DNA of 64,000 nucleotides from Paenibacillus sp. BJ-4 (GTDB lineage: Bacteria; Bacillota; Bacilli; Paenibacillales; Paenibacillaceae). Positions 26,069 to 34,953 of this stretch are shown here, piece after piece. Under the pieces are notes generated by a model, which saw only the letters and a program-made list of their open reading frames with translations, ran no database searches and was not told the DNA's origin. The stretch is from NCBI RefSeq assembly GCF_020404765.1, contig NZ_JAIVEM010000140.1, positions 186,001 through 250,000 on the forward strand, in the 5' to 3' direction. A program made the position numbers and the translations under genes. Numbering within the stretch: the first letter of the stretch is position 1; the number at the start of each line of letters is the position of its first letter.

Positions 26069-27388
26069 ATGAATGGGAATACTGCAAAAAAAATAGAATT
26101 TCAAGCTGAAAATACTGAAGTAAAAAATGAGAAATATCCAGACCCTAAAAAGTGGCATAAACAAGATACTACCTGGGCATTGAGCCTTTTTGGAACAGCA
26201 ATTGGAGCAGGAGTACTCTTTTTACCTATTAATGCAGGTTCAGGTGGTTTATTATCATTACTGCTAATTACCATACTTGCATATCCTGTTATGTATTACT
26301 CACATAGGGCGCTTGCTAAAATGATATACGCTTCTAATTCTGCTGATGAGGGGATTACAGGTACAATAAGAGAGTATTTCGGAAATAAGGCAGGTATAAT
26401 TTTTAACATAGTATATTTCGTCTCAATTTATACTATCGTGCTGATGTATTCGGTTGCACTTACAAATACTGCAAGTAGTTTTATCGTGAATCAATTGCAC
26501 ATGAAGGAGCCTCCAAGGGCCATTTTATCGCTTGTATTAGTACTCGGTCTTATAGCTATACTAAATTTTGGTCAAGATATCACTGTAAAGATAATGAGCA
26601 TGCTAGTATATCCTTTCATAGCTTCTCTACTTTTTATCGCAATATCTTTGATTCCACAGTGGAATACGTCAATGCTTAGTTTTTCAAGTGTTTCTACGGC
26701 TTCAACAGGAACGGGATATTTCGGAACGATATGGATGATACTACCAATTATAGTATTCTCGTTTAATCATTCTCCTCTTATTTCGTCATTTGTTATGAAA
26801 CAGAGAGCTACCTATGGAATAGAAGCTACTGATGCCAAATGTGCTCAAATACAAAAAGTTTGTTATATCATGACATTCGCTGTTGTTATGTTCTTTGTTT
26901 GGAGCAGTAGCTTGAGTTTGACCCCAAATGATCTTATAATGGCAAAAAAAGAGAACTTGTCAATCCTATCATATCTTGCTAATGAGCTTAATTCGCCTCT
27001 AATCACTATTGCAGCTCCTATCATTGCTTTTATGGCCATAACAAAGTCCTTCCTTGGCCATTATATAGGAGCATATGAGGTAATGCGTGACATGGTTATC
27101 AAGTTCAGTAAAACACGCGGAAAAAATATAGAAGAAAAAACAGTTAAGACAATGATCCTTGCTTTTGTCGTATTAACATGCTGGTATGTTGCTTATGCAA
27201 ATCCAAGTATTCTTGGACTCATTGATGCCCTTAGCGGTCCGTTAGTTGCTGCTATCTTATGTCTATTGCCAATGTATGCGATCCGTAAAGTACCAGTACT
27301 AGCTAAATACAAAGGGAAAGTGAGCAATGTATTTGTCATTGTTATAGGTATACTTACTGTCCTAGCAAGTATTAAGTCATTATTCTAA
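26069..27388 (+). CDS. serine/threonine transporter, HAAAP (SdaC/TdcC-like) family
   Basis: 439 residues with about eleven membrane spans after a charged N-terminal 40 residues. The first span contains LSLFGTAIGAGVLFLPINAG, the HAAAP signature. The ribosome binding site AAGGAGG precedes the ATG. Next to sdaAB-sdaAA it most plausibly imports L-serine (proton symport) for deamination. AT-rich like its neighbours. Confidence 0.87.
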   Translation: MNGNTAKKIEFQAENTEVKNEKYPDPKKWHKQDTTWALSLFGTAIGAGVLFLPINAGSGGLLSLLLITILAYPVMYYSHRALAKMIYASNSADEGITGTIREYFGNKAGIIFNIVYFVSIYTIVLMYSVALTNTASSFIVNQLHMKEPPRAILSLVLVLGLIAILNFGQDITVKIMSMLVYPFIASLLFIAISLIPQWNTSMLSFSSVSTASTGTGYFGTIWMILPIIVFSFNHSPLISSFVMKQRATYGIEATDAKCAQIQKVCYIMTFAVVMFFVWSSSLSLTPNDLIMAKKENLSILSYLANELNSPLITIAAPIIAFMAITKSFLGHYIGAYEVMRDMVIKFSKTRGKNIEEKTVKTMILAFVVLTCWYVAYANPSILGLIDALSGPLVAAILCLLPMYAIRKVPVLAKYKGKVSNVFVIVIGILTVLASIKSLF

Positions 27389-27510
27389 TTCACTATTGTT
27401 GGTTCTAGTTCAAAAATAGTGGGATATGAAAAAAGAACGGAAGATTCCTAGCGGAATTGAATTTTATGTTGTTAAACCAAAGAGATCATGGATAAGATAT
27501 ATCTACTTTT

Positions 27511-27547
27511 GGACAGACTTCTCACCTTGGAGAGTTTGTCCTTTTTT
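27511..27547 (+). terminator. terminator-like hairpin after the transporter gene
   Basis: GGACAGACTTCTC (27511-27523) pairs imperfectly with GAGAGTTTGTCC (27530-27541), followed by six T. It may end the transporter transcript or belong to the adjacent IS end. Confidence 0.55.
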
Positions 27548-27681
27548 GATCATATGCATAACTTCTATTCCAGCAATCTCTTTTTTAGCTTAATCCGCAA
27601 GTGGTCAATTTGTAAATTTATGGTACGTAATGGTTTCTGTAGCTTACGCAAGCGAGTAAAAGACGATTGAACAGTTGTCCT

Positions 27682-28066
27682 TCAAACTAGCCTGTGGTTG
27701 GTACGAAAGCAAAACTCGTCCAGATAGGCCTGCAAATGCTTAGGAGCCAAACCGTGAAACGTACCGCCGATAAACGCTTTGGCGTTAGAGATCATCGTAT
27801 GAAGCCACTTGAGATGATCGGGATTTTCTTTGACGCTGAACTTAAGTGGCTGCTGATCGTATTCTTTCGCGAGCGCGTTATAGGAACGGTAAGCGTCGCT
27901 GCTGAATCGTTGCGCCCTGTTTGTTCAGCGAAACGCCCACAAGCACAGGAGTTTGATCGGTTCCGCGACCACGCTTGTCGTGGGCGACCAAAAAGGTGGC
28001 CCAAAACCAAGTCAGCCGCGGTGTATGCGATTTATGCATGATCGTTCCCGGGGGCTGTCCAAAAAG
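27682..28066 (-). mobile_element. IS1595-like (ISXO2-type) transposase remnant
   Basis: On the minus strand, ending at TGA 27682-27684, is a protein with TDAYRSYNALAKEYDQQ, HLKWLHTMISNAKAFIGGTF and KHLQAYLDEFCFRTNHR, the C-terminal signature of ISXO2-like DDE transposases. Stops and frameshifts occur in the more upstream part (27900-28030), and the N-terminal zinc domain is missing. GGGGGCTGTCCAAAAAGTC at about 28048-28066 resembles an IS end. It forms the right border of the serine block. Confidence 0.75.
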
Positions 28067-28195
28067 TCATTGAAGATGTCTATATAAAATAATTAAGTGG
28101 AGACATTTTCAAACTTTCGTTAGAATTATGATATATGAATATTTGAGAATTATAAAATAATCTAGAATTTTCTGATGTTTACGGAGGCCAATCCA

Positions 28196-29179
28196 TTGAA
28201 ACCAAAACTAGAAGATGTAGCAAAGCGTGCGGGTGTTTCCCCAACGACGGTTTCCAGAGTCATGAATAACAGGGGATATATCAGTGAAAAGACACGCTCT
28301 TTAGTATATAACGCTATGGAAGAGCTGAATTATGTACCGAACGAAATGGCCAGATCGCTGTTATCCAAACAAAGCAACATTGTAGGACTGATTTTTCCAA
28401 CGGTGAGTAACCCTTTTTATGCGGAGTTAATATTTCATATTGAGCTTGCTTGTGAGGAGCTGGGGTATAAGGTTTTTCTGTGCAACAGTTTGAAAAGTGC
28501 AGAGAAGGAAGCGAATTATTTGAGGATGCTGCTACGGAACCAAGTAGATGGAATTATTGTCGGTAGTCATAACAGGGGCGTATTTGAGCGAGTAAACTCT
28601 TCATTCCCCATTGTCTCCATTGACCAGTATATTTCTGAAAATGCGGTTGTCGTCTCTTCGGATAATTATTTGGGTGGGAAGTTGGCAACGGAACATTTAA
28701 TTCATAAAGGCTGTCAAAAAATAGTTCATATCAATGGGCCGTACATGCTGCAAACCGATACACGTTTGCGCTTGGAAGCCTACCAAAAAACGATGGAGAA
28801 CCACGGGCTTGAATCCATTGTTTACGAAGTTCCAAGGTCTTTTGACCAAGAATTATATAAACAAATCATTCACCAGATTTTTAGTGAGCATCCGGATGTG
28901 GATGGTATTTTTGCGAGTGATGATATCTTGGCGGCAAACGTTTATTTTGAAGCTTTAAAGACAGGCAGACGTGTACCGGAAACCTTGAAAGTCGTTGGGT
29001 ATGACGGGACAGAGACGGCCCAAGCTTTTATGCCACAGTTAACCACTATTCGACAGCCTATTGAGCTCATGGCTCGGCAAGCTGTGGGGATTTTGAACAA
29101 ACAAATAAATAACCAGGACTATTCGGGGGATCTAAATCCGCTGCTCCCGGTCCATTTGATCCTTGGGCATACAACATAA
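28196..29179 (+). CDS. LacI-family sugar regulator (ScrR/SucR-like)
   Basis: 327 residues. The N-terminal LacI helix-turn-helix (LEDVAKRAGVSPTTVSRVMN) and hinge (MARSLLSKQS) precede a periplasmic-binding-like ligand domain. TTG 28196 is chosen because GGAGG at 28183-28187 is 8 bases upstream and the protein then starts in the usual place. ATG 28175 lies before that site. It precedes the sucrose phosphorylase gene and probably represses it in the absence of sugar. Confidence 0.87.
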   Translation: MKPKLEDVAKRAGVSPTTVSRVMNNRGYISEKTRSLVYNAMEELNYVPNEMARSLLSKQSNIVGLIFPTVSNPFYAELIFHIELACEELGYKVFLCNSLKSAEKEANYLRMLLRNQVDGIIVGSHNRGVFERVNSSFPIVSIDQYISENAVVVSSDNYLGGKLATEHLIHKGCQKIVHINGPYMLQTDTRLRLEAYQKTMENHGLESIVYEVPRSFDQELYKQIIHQIFSEHPDVDGIFASDDILAANVYFEALKTGRRVPETLKVVGYDGTETAQAFMPQLTTIRQPIELMARQAVGILNKQINNQDYSGDLNPLLPVHLILGHTT

Positions 29180-29181
29180 AT

Positions 29182-29222
29182 AAAGACCGTTTCCTTACTT
29201 TGTATGGAGTAACGGTCTTTTA
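29182..29222 (+). terminator. terminator after the LacI-family gene
   Basis: AAAGACCGTT (29182-29191) and AACGGTCTTT (29211-29220) pair perfectly. The stem itself ends in T residues, so sucrose phosphorylase needs its own promoter. Confidence 0.8.
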
Positions 29223-29240
29223 TATATTGTGTGTCAATCG

Positions 29241-29305
29241 TTTGACATGTCAAACCTTTGGTATATAATATAAATCATTAAAGAACGTTTTTGAAAACGC
29301 TTTAC
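29241..29305 (+). promoter_or_regulatory. sucrose phosphorylase promoter with palindromic operators and cre-like site
   Basis: TTGACA (29242-29247) and TATAAT (29264-29269) are 16 bp apart. The -35 is buried in a perfect palindrome TTTGACATGTCAAA (29241-29254), a likely operator. Downstream are the symmetric CGTTTTTGAAAACG (29286-29299) and TTGAAAACGCTTTAC (29291-29305), the latter a cre match with one deviation. Confidence 0.65.
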
Positions 29306-29386
29306 TCGTGTTGTGAATTTCACATCAGGGGACAGTAACATATTCAATATTATATCCCACAGAGGGAGAACAGGGGATGAACCATC

Positions 29387-30841
29387 ATGCCAATTAAAAA
29401 TGAAATTATGCTTATCACTTATGCGGACAGTATGGGAAAGAATCTGAAAGAGCTGGGGGAACTGCTAAGCAGTCATTTTAAACATGTCATCGGCGGCGTT
29501 CATTTGCTTCCTTTCTATCCGTCTTCGGCAGACCGCGGCTTTGCTCCGATGACCTATGAGACGGTTGACGCACCCTTTGGTGACTGGGAAGATATTGAAC
29601 GGCTGTCTCAAGATTTCTACCTTATGTTTGATTTTATGATTAATCATATCTCTCGCAGCTCGGAGTATTTTCAGGATTTTATCCAACATAAAGACGCTTC
29701 GCCGTACGCCGACTTGTTTATCCGGTACAAAAATTTCTGGCCTAATGGAGCGCCCACTCAGGAAGAAGTGGATTTGATTTATAAAAGAAAGCCACGTGCG
29801 CCTTATATTGATATCGAGTTTAAGGATGGTACGACGGAAAAGGTATGGTGTACCTTTGATGAGGAACAGGTGGATCTTAATCTGGACTCGGATGTGACCC
29901 AGCAATTTGTCAGAGAAAACCTGGTTCGTCTGGCTGAAAAGGGTGCTTCCATCATCCGACTCGATGCTTTTGCATATGCTACCAAAAAAAGAGGAACCAA
30001 TTGTTTCTTCGTGGAGCCTGAAATTTGGGACATGCTTGGTGGAGCACAGGAGATATTGAAGCCTTACGGCGTCGATGTCCTGCCGGAGATTCATGAGCAT
30101 TATTCCATTCAGTTGAAGCTTGCCGAAAAGGATCATTGGGTTTACGATTTTGCCCTACCTATGCTGGTGCTGCACACACTGTATAGCGGTAATAGTGAGC
30201 GTCTCACGCACTGGCTGAACATCTGTCCGAGAAAGCAATTTACTACGCTGGATACTCATGATGGAATTGGAGTGGTGGATGCCAAGGGTTTAATGACAGA
30301 TGAAGAGATCGAAGAGACTAAAGATCATTTGTTCTCCAAGGGAGCTAATATTAAAAGGGTATACAATACGGCTGCCTATAATAACCTGGATATCTATCAG
30401 CTCAACTGTACGTACTATTCAGCACTCGGCAACAACGATGATGCCTATATACTGGCAAGAGCCATTCAGTTTTTTGCACCGGGTATCCCTCAAGTCTATT
30501 ATGTAGGGCTGCTGGCAGGTGAAAATGACATCGACCTATTGGAAGAAACGAAGGTAGGCCGTAACATTAACCGGCATTACTATTCCCAAGAGGAAGTCAT
30601 TGAAAACCTGGAAAGACCGGTTTTGAAGCGGTTATTTAAGTTAATGGAATTCCGCAATTCCTATCCAGCTTTTGATGGTGAAATTAAAATCGTAGAAGCT
30701 GGAAATCCCGATCAGTTGGAAATACAATGGGAAAAAGGGAGCTATCGCGCCCTTCTGAAAGCCAACGTGCGGACTCATGCATTTACAGTTGATTATGTAG
30801 ATCTGGAAAATGGATCTCTTGTGCGTCTGACAGACGTTTAA
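29387..30841 (+). CDS. gtfA: sucrose phosphorylase (GH13)
   Basis: 484 residues, the full length of GH13_18 enzymes, which convert sucrose and phosphate to alpha-glucose-1-phosphate and fructose in the cytoplasm. Visible motifs: the catalytic nucleophile region IIRLDAFAYATKK (about residue 192) and the acid/base region LPEIHEHYS (about residue 230), then LDTHDGIGVVD. No signal peptide. It is transcribed from a LacI-operator-like promoter, and a terminator follows after the stop. Confidence 0.92.
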   Translation: MPIKNEIMLITYADSMGKNLKELGELLSSHFKHVIGGVHLLPFYPSSADRGFAPMTYETVDAPFGDWEDIERLSQDFYLMFDFMINHISRSSEYFQDFIQHKDASPYADLFIRYKNFWPNGAPTQEEVDLIYKRKPRAPYIDIEFKDGTTEKVWCTFDEEQVDLNLDSDVTQQFVRENLVRLAEKGASIIRLDAFAYATKKRGTNCFFVEPEIWDMLGGAQEILKPYGVDVLPEIHEHYSIQLKLAEKDHWVYDFALPMLVLHTLYSGNSERLTHWLNICPRKQFTTLDTHDGIGVVDAKGLMTDEEIEETKDHLFSKGANIKRVYNTAAYNNLDIYQLNCTYYSALGNNDDAYILARAIQFFAPGIPQVYYVGLLAGENDIDLLEETKVGRNINRHYYSQEEVIENLERPVLKRLFKLMEFRNSYPAFDGEIKIVEAGNPDQLEIQWEKGSYRALLKANVRTHAFTVDYVDLENGSLVRLTDV

Positions 30842-30918
30842 CTGACAGGACCCATCGGATTCGAAGAGCACAAGATTCCAAGAGCGTAACAGAATATAAT
30901 ATCATGCACGGTTATTCA

Positions 30919-30965
30919 GCCGCCCGCCCACAGTCTATTCCCTGTGGCGGGCGGCTTTTCTTTTT
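30919..30965 (+). terminator. terminator after gtfA
   Basis: A G+C-rich stem of 14 pairs with one bulge (30919-30933 with 30942-30955) followed by TTTTCTTTTT. Confidence 0.85.
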
Positions 30966-31020
30966 ACGATAATCCCCGGGCGTGATGCCCTCCAGCTTTT
31001 TGAACATGCGAATGTTTATT
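30964..31020 (-). pseudogene. 3' relic of an AraC-family regulator gene
   Basis: The minus strand reads INIRMFKKLEGITPGDYR, the highly characteristic end of an AraC/XylS helix-turn-helix domain (FKK-x-GITPG-x-YR). Nothing upstream on that strand continues the homology. Only about 18 residues are left, so the call is tentative. Confidence 0.45.
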
Positions 31021-31091
31021 GAGAGATTAAAGAGAAGAAATGAAAGCGTTAATTTTGAGGAAAAAAATAAAATGTGTCATTTTTTAAAAAA

Positions 31092-31120
31092 GTCTATACA
31101 TATAAATTAAATGTATAGAC
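31092..31120 (+). promoter_or_regulatory. operator-like inverted repeat before the PTS operon
   Basis: GTCTATACAT (31092-31101) and ATGTATAGAC (31111-31120) are perfect 10-bp arms around a 9-bp AT spacer, 86 bases upstream of the IIB start. A GntR/UTRA regulator is encoded at the other end of the cluster and is a candidate to bind it. Confidence 0.65.
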
Positions 31121-31149
31121 AAATACGAAAAGCGGATTTATAATTACGC

Positions 31150-31163
31150 TGTAAACGTTTTCT
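31150..31163 (+). promoter_or_regulatory. cre (CcpA) site of the PTS operon
   Basis: TGTAAACGTTTTCT fits TGNAANCGNWNNCW throughout. It lies between the inverted repeat and the IIB ribosome binding site, a position typical for glucose repression of PTS operons. Confidence 0.72.
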
Positions 31164-31205
31164 AGTAGTTAGCATCCAATCAGACCTTGAAGGGAAGGAA
31201 CAATC

Positions 31206-31523
31206 ATGAAGAAAATTTTACTGGCGTGTAGCTCAGGTATGTCTACAAGTTTGCTGGTTACCAAGATGCAGGATTATGCCAAGTCTATTGGAGACGAGGC
31301 TGAAATTTGGGCAGTAGGTCAAGATCAGGCGGCAGAAGACATGGCGAAGGCTGACGCGGTATTGATTGGCCCACAAATGAGTTTTCTTAAAGGACAACTG
31401 GAAAAGGAAGCAGCCCAATATGGTATTCATGTCGAAGTGATTGACATGATGGCATACGGAATGGTTGACGGTAAGAAAGCCTATGAGCAGGCTGTGAAGC
31501 TGGTGGAACGTAAAAATGGATAA
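31206..31523 (+). CDS. celA: PTS lactose/cellobiose-family IIB component
   Basis: 105 residues with the phosphorylated Cys near residue 8 in LLACSSGMSTSLLV, the standard cellobiose/lichenan IIB start. Cytoplasmic. It passes phosphate from IIA to the sugar during transport by IIC. It overlaps the IIA gene by 8 bases and AAGGGAAGGA precedes its ATG. Confidence 0.9.
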   Translation: MKKILLACSSGMSTSLLVTKMQDYAKSIGDEAEIWAVGQDQAAEDMAKADAVLIGPQMSFLKGQLEKEAAQYGIHVEVIDMMAYGMVDGKKAYEQAVKLVERKNG

Positions 31524-31848
31524 AGTCAATATAGCTGAACTGACGGAAGAGCAAATTAGTTTCCAACTTATTCTTCATAGTGGAAGCGCTCGCAGTAAAG
31601 TGATTCAGGCGCTGACCGAATACCGGAATGAGAATGTAGAAGGTGCGGACGAACTACTCAAGCAGGCAAAGCAGGATTTGCGTGCTGCACATGATATCCA
31701 TTTTCAAATGGTCAAGAAGGAAGCCGGAGGAACCCAAACTCCTTTCTCGCTCCTTCTGATGCATGCCGAGGATCATCTGATGTCCACGGCTACCATGAAG
31801 GATTTGGTCCAAGAGCTGCTGGAGCTGTTCAAATCCAGAAGTTTATAG
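31516..31848 (+). CDS. celC: PTS lactose/cellobiose-family IIA component
   Basis: 110 residues, all-helical. The phosphorylated His is in LLMHAEDHLMS (about residue 77-84). The N-terminal part (EQISFQLILHSGSARSKVIQ) is typical of LicA/ChbA, which form trimers. Translationally coupled to the IIB gene and followed by IIC after 82 bases. Confidence 0.9.
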   Translation: MDKVNIAELTEEQISFQLILHSGSARSKVIQALTEYRNENVEGADELLKQAKQDLRAAHDIHFQMVKKEAGGTQTPFSLLLMHAEDHLMSTATMKDLVQELLELFKSRSL

Positions 31849-31930
31849 CTGGACCTGTAAGTGTGTGAATTTGGGACATGAAATGCTTGCAACCATTTGA
31901 TGCAAGTTACTTCGCGGGGAGGAATAGGCT

Positions 31931-33259
31931 TTGTTTGAAAAATTAAGCCGGATACTGATACCTATTGCCGGTAAACTGAACAACAACCGCTATCTTACAG
32001 TACTGCGTGATGCATTTATGCTGTCATTTCCATTAACGGTTTTTGGCTCCATTATCGTTGTTATTATCAATCTGCCGTTTCTAAAAGGGTGGATGGGCGA
32101 CGGCAATTATACGACTTTTAACAATTTGCTGAGTATTGCGCCTAATGCCACACTGAACATCATGACCTTATTCGTGGTCGTCGGGATTGGCTATTATCTG
32201 TCTCGAAGTTATAAGGTCGAGCCCATATTCGGCGGCATGATCGCGTTGGCCAGCTTCTTGATGCTAACCCCGTTTCTATTGACACAAGAAAGCGGTGCCA
32301 CGATTGCCGGTGTCATTCCGGTTGACCGGATCGGGGCCAAAGGCATGTTCCTCGGTATGATCGTCGCTTTTATCGCGGCTGAGATATATCGAAAGGTGAC
32401 ACAGCGGAATTTCGTCATTAAAATGCCTCCAGGCGTTCCGCCGGCAGTCGCCAAATCGTTTGCCGCTTTGCTTCCGGCATGTATCACATTGGGCATATTT
32501 TTGATCATTAACGTTGTGGTTACACTGACCCTTCATAATAACCTGCATGATCTGATTTATCATGCCGTACAGGCACCACTGGTGCATTTGGGCAGTGGCA
32601 TTATACCTACATTGATTGCTATATTCTTTGTTCAACTTTTATGGTTCTTTGGGCTGCATGGTCAAATTATTATCAACTCGGTCATGGACCCAATCTGGAA
32701 TACGCTGGCACTTGAAAACTATGAAGCGTACTCCAAAGGAGCGGAACTGCCGCATATTATCACCAAGCAGTTTGTGGATATTTATACCGTAGGTATCGGT
32801 GGTACAGGTATGACACTGGCTGTTGTGCTTTCGATTCTGATCTTCCTGAAGAGCAAGCAATTGAAGCAGGTCAGTAAGCTGGCCCTTGGACCGGGGCTGT
32901 TTAATGTCAACGAACCCGTCATATTCGGTTTGCCGATTGTGATGAATCCGCTTATTTTTGTCCCATGGGTCATTGCTCCAATGATCGTTACGCTGATTAC
33001 TTACTTTGCCATGTCCACCGGGATTGTGCCGCCGCCCAACGGGATACAGGTTCCTTGGACGATGCCGTTGTTCTTTAGCGGAATGATGGCTACGGGTTCT
33101 CTGATGGGTGGCGTGCTGCAGCTGTTTAATATGGCTGTCGTCTTTGTCATCTGGTTCCCATTCCTGAAAATTATTGACCGGATGAACGTTCGTAAAGAGC
33201 AGGAAGAGGAGCTTAGCCAAGCAGCCATTGCAGGTAAGGATCAAACTGTTGGAATGTAA
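31931..33259 (+). CDS. celB: PTS lactose/cellobiose-family IIC permease
   Basis: 442 residues with about ten membrane spans, of the LicC/CelB family. Landmarks are RDAFMLSFPLTVFGSIIVVI near the N-terminus, FFVQLLWFFGLHGQ in the middle and FNVNEPVIFGLPIVMNP, the substrate-binding loop with the conserved Glu. TTG start with GGGGAGG about 10 bases upstream. It imports and phosphorylates a beta-glucoside disaccharide. Confidence 0.9.
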   Translation: MFEKLSRILIPIAGKLNNNRYLTVLRDAFMLSFPLTVFGSIIVVIINLPFLKGWMGDGNYTTFNNLLSIAPNATLNIMTLFVVVGIGYYLSRSYKVEPIFGGMIALASFLMLTPFLLTQESGATIAGVIPVDRIGAKGMFLGMIVAFIAAEIYRKVTQRNFVIKMPPGVPPAVAKSFAALLPACITLGIFLIINVVVTLTLHNNLHDLIYHAVQAPLVHLGSGIIPTLIAIFFVQLLWFFGLHGQIIINSVMDPIWNTLALENYEAYSKGAELPHIITKQFVDIYTVGIGGTGMTLAVVLSILIFLKSKQLKQVSKLALGPGLFNVNEPVIFGLPIVMNPLIFVPWVIAPMIVTLITYFAMSTGIVPPPNGIQVPWTMPLFFSGMMATGSLMGGVLQLFNMAVVFVIWFPFLKIIDRMNVRKEQEEELSQAAIAGKDQTVGM

Positions 33260-33319
33260 GGTGAATAAGCTGCTGGATTAGCGGCTTGTTCATTGCAAAA
33301 GAGAGAGGAGTAGAGAGCT

Positions 33320-34744
33320 GTGAATCATACCGAACTGAAAGATATAGAGCAGCAAGCCATTCAATACCGTTTTCCATCCGACTTCTGGTGGGGTTCGTCA
33401 GCTTCGGCTACCCAGACAGAAGGAACCGTGGAGGGAGACGGCAAAGGACCAAACATTTGGGATTATTGGTTTGAGCAGGAGCCGAACCGTTTCTATGACG
33501 GGGTTGGTCCTGCCGACACATCCCGTTTCTATACCCGTTACAAAGAAGATATTGCACTCATGAAAGAGCTTGGTCACAACTCTTTCCGGTTTTCCATCTC
33601 CTGGTCGCGTCTGTTTCCGGCGGGAAGAGGTGCTATAAACCAGCAGGCGGTTCAATTCTATAACGCCGTCATTGAAGAATTGCGGCAGGCGGATATTGAG
33701 CCATTCGTCAATCTGTATCATTTTGATTTGCCGATGGCTTTACAAGAAAAAGGAGGCTGGGTAAACCGGGAGACAGTCGAAGCTTATGTGGATTACGCTA
33801 ACACTTGCTTTGAGCTATTCGCGGATCGTGTAGCCAAATGGTTTACACATAATGAGCCCATTGTCCCGGTGGAAGGCGGCTATCTGTACGATTTCCACTA
33901 TCCGAATGAAGTGGATTTCGGTAAAGCTGTACAGGTGGGATATCATACCCTGTTATCGAGCGCCAGTGCCATTAAGGCTTACAGAGAAGGAGGCTATAAG
34001 GGCAAAATAGGTATTATTTTGAACCTGACGCCAACCTATCCGCGTAGTCAGCACCCGGCAGACGTGCAGGCTGCTGAAATATGCGATGCGTTCTTTAACC
34101 GTTCCTTTTTAGACCCATCTGTGACGGGAGAATTTAATCCTTTGCTCGTGGAGCTGTTACGCCAAGAGGGATTTGTACCAAGCATGGAAGACGGAGATCG
34201 GGAGATTATATGCAAGGGCACGGTTGACCTGCTGGGCATTAACTATTATCAGCCACGCAGAGTCAAGGCCCGCGAAAGTCTGCCGAACCCGGATGCGCCT
34301 TTTGTGCCAGAACGTTTCTTCGACTATTATGTCATGCCTGGTCGCAAGATGAATGAAATGCGGGGCTGGGAGATCTACGAGAAGGGAATTTACGATATTC
34401 TGACCAATGTCAGACAAAATTATGGCAACATTGAATGCTTCATCTCAGAAAACGGAATGGGCGTTCAAGGTGAGGAAAAATTCAGGGATGCACAGGGCAT
34501 GATCCATGATGAATATCGCATTGACTTTATCCGTGAGCATTTAAAATGGGTTCAACGGGCCATCTCGGAAGGCTCCAACGTGAAAGGCTATCACTTATGG
34601 ACGTTTATGGACAACTGGTCCTGGACGAACGCTTATAAAAATCGCTATGGCTTCGTGTCTGTCGATCTTCAGAACGAAGGGAAAAGATCCGTTAAACAGA
34701 GTGGACACTGGTTCAAACAGGTGATCGAAAATAACGGATTCTAA
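33320..34744 (+). CDS. bglA: 6-phospho-beta-glucosidase (GH1)
   Basis: 474 residues of GH1. N-terminal FPSDFWWGSSASATQTEG, acid/base Glu in KWFTHNEPIVP (about residue 176) and nucleophile Glu in CFISENGMG (about residue 378). It hydrolyses the phosphorylated disaccharide delivered by the upstream PTS. GTG start with GAGAGGAG upstream. It lies 60 bases after IIC and shares its operon. Confidence 0.9.
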   Translation: MNHTELKDIEQQAIQYRFPSDFWWGSSASATQTEGTVEGDGKGPNIWDYWFEQEPNRFYDGVGPADTSRFYTRYKEDIALMKELGHNSFRFSISWSRLFPAGRGAINQQAVQFYNAVIEELRQADIEPFVNLYHFDLPMALQEKGGWVNRETVEAYVDYANTCFELFADRVAKWFTHNEPIVPVEGGYLYDFHYPNEVDFGKAVQVGYHTLLSSASAIKAYREGGYKGKIGIILNLTPTYPRSQHPADVQAAEICDAFFNRSFLDPSVTGEFNPLLVELLRQEGFVPSMEDGDREIICKGTVDLLGINYYQPRRVKARESLPNPDAPFVPERFFDYYVMPGRKMNEMRGWEIYEKGIYDILTNVRQNYGNIECFISENGMGVQGEEKFRDAQGMIHDEYRIDFIREHLKWVQRAISEGSNVKGYHLWTFMDNWSWTNAYKNRYGFVSVDLQNEGKRSVKQSGHWFKQVIENNGF

Positions 34745-34832
34745 GGTGGTAGGTGGTCCTCTGGGCCGCCTTTTTTTCTTCATCACTGAAATAAAGCGAT
34801 GCTGTATACCGCTGGTGAGAAAGTATAATGTT

Positions 34833-34852
34833 CGGTATACTTACTTATACCG
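34833..34852 (+). promoter_or_regulatory. inverted repeat before the GntR/UTRA gene
   Basis: CGGTATA (34833-34839) and TATACCG (34846-34852) flank a 6-bp spacer, about 100 bases before the regulator start, with a TATAAT-like element at 34823-34828. It may be an autoregulatory site. Confidence 0.5.
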
Positions 34853-34953
34853 TAATACCTTAACGTCCCGCCTGCAGAATAAAAAGAACCAGCACTACCG
34901 ATGTTTTGGTAAAATGCTGACATAAAACAATTTTTAGTACAGGTGGTAGACAG

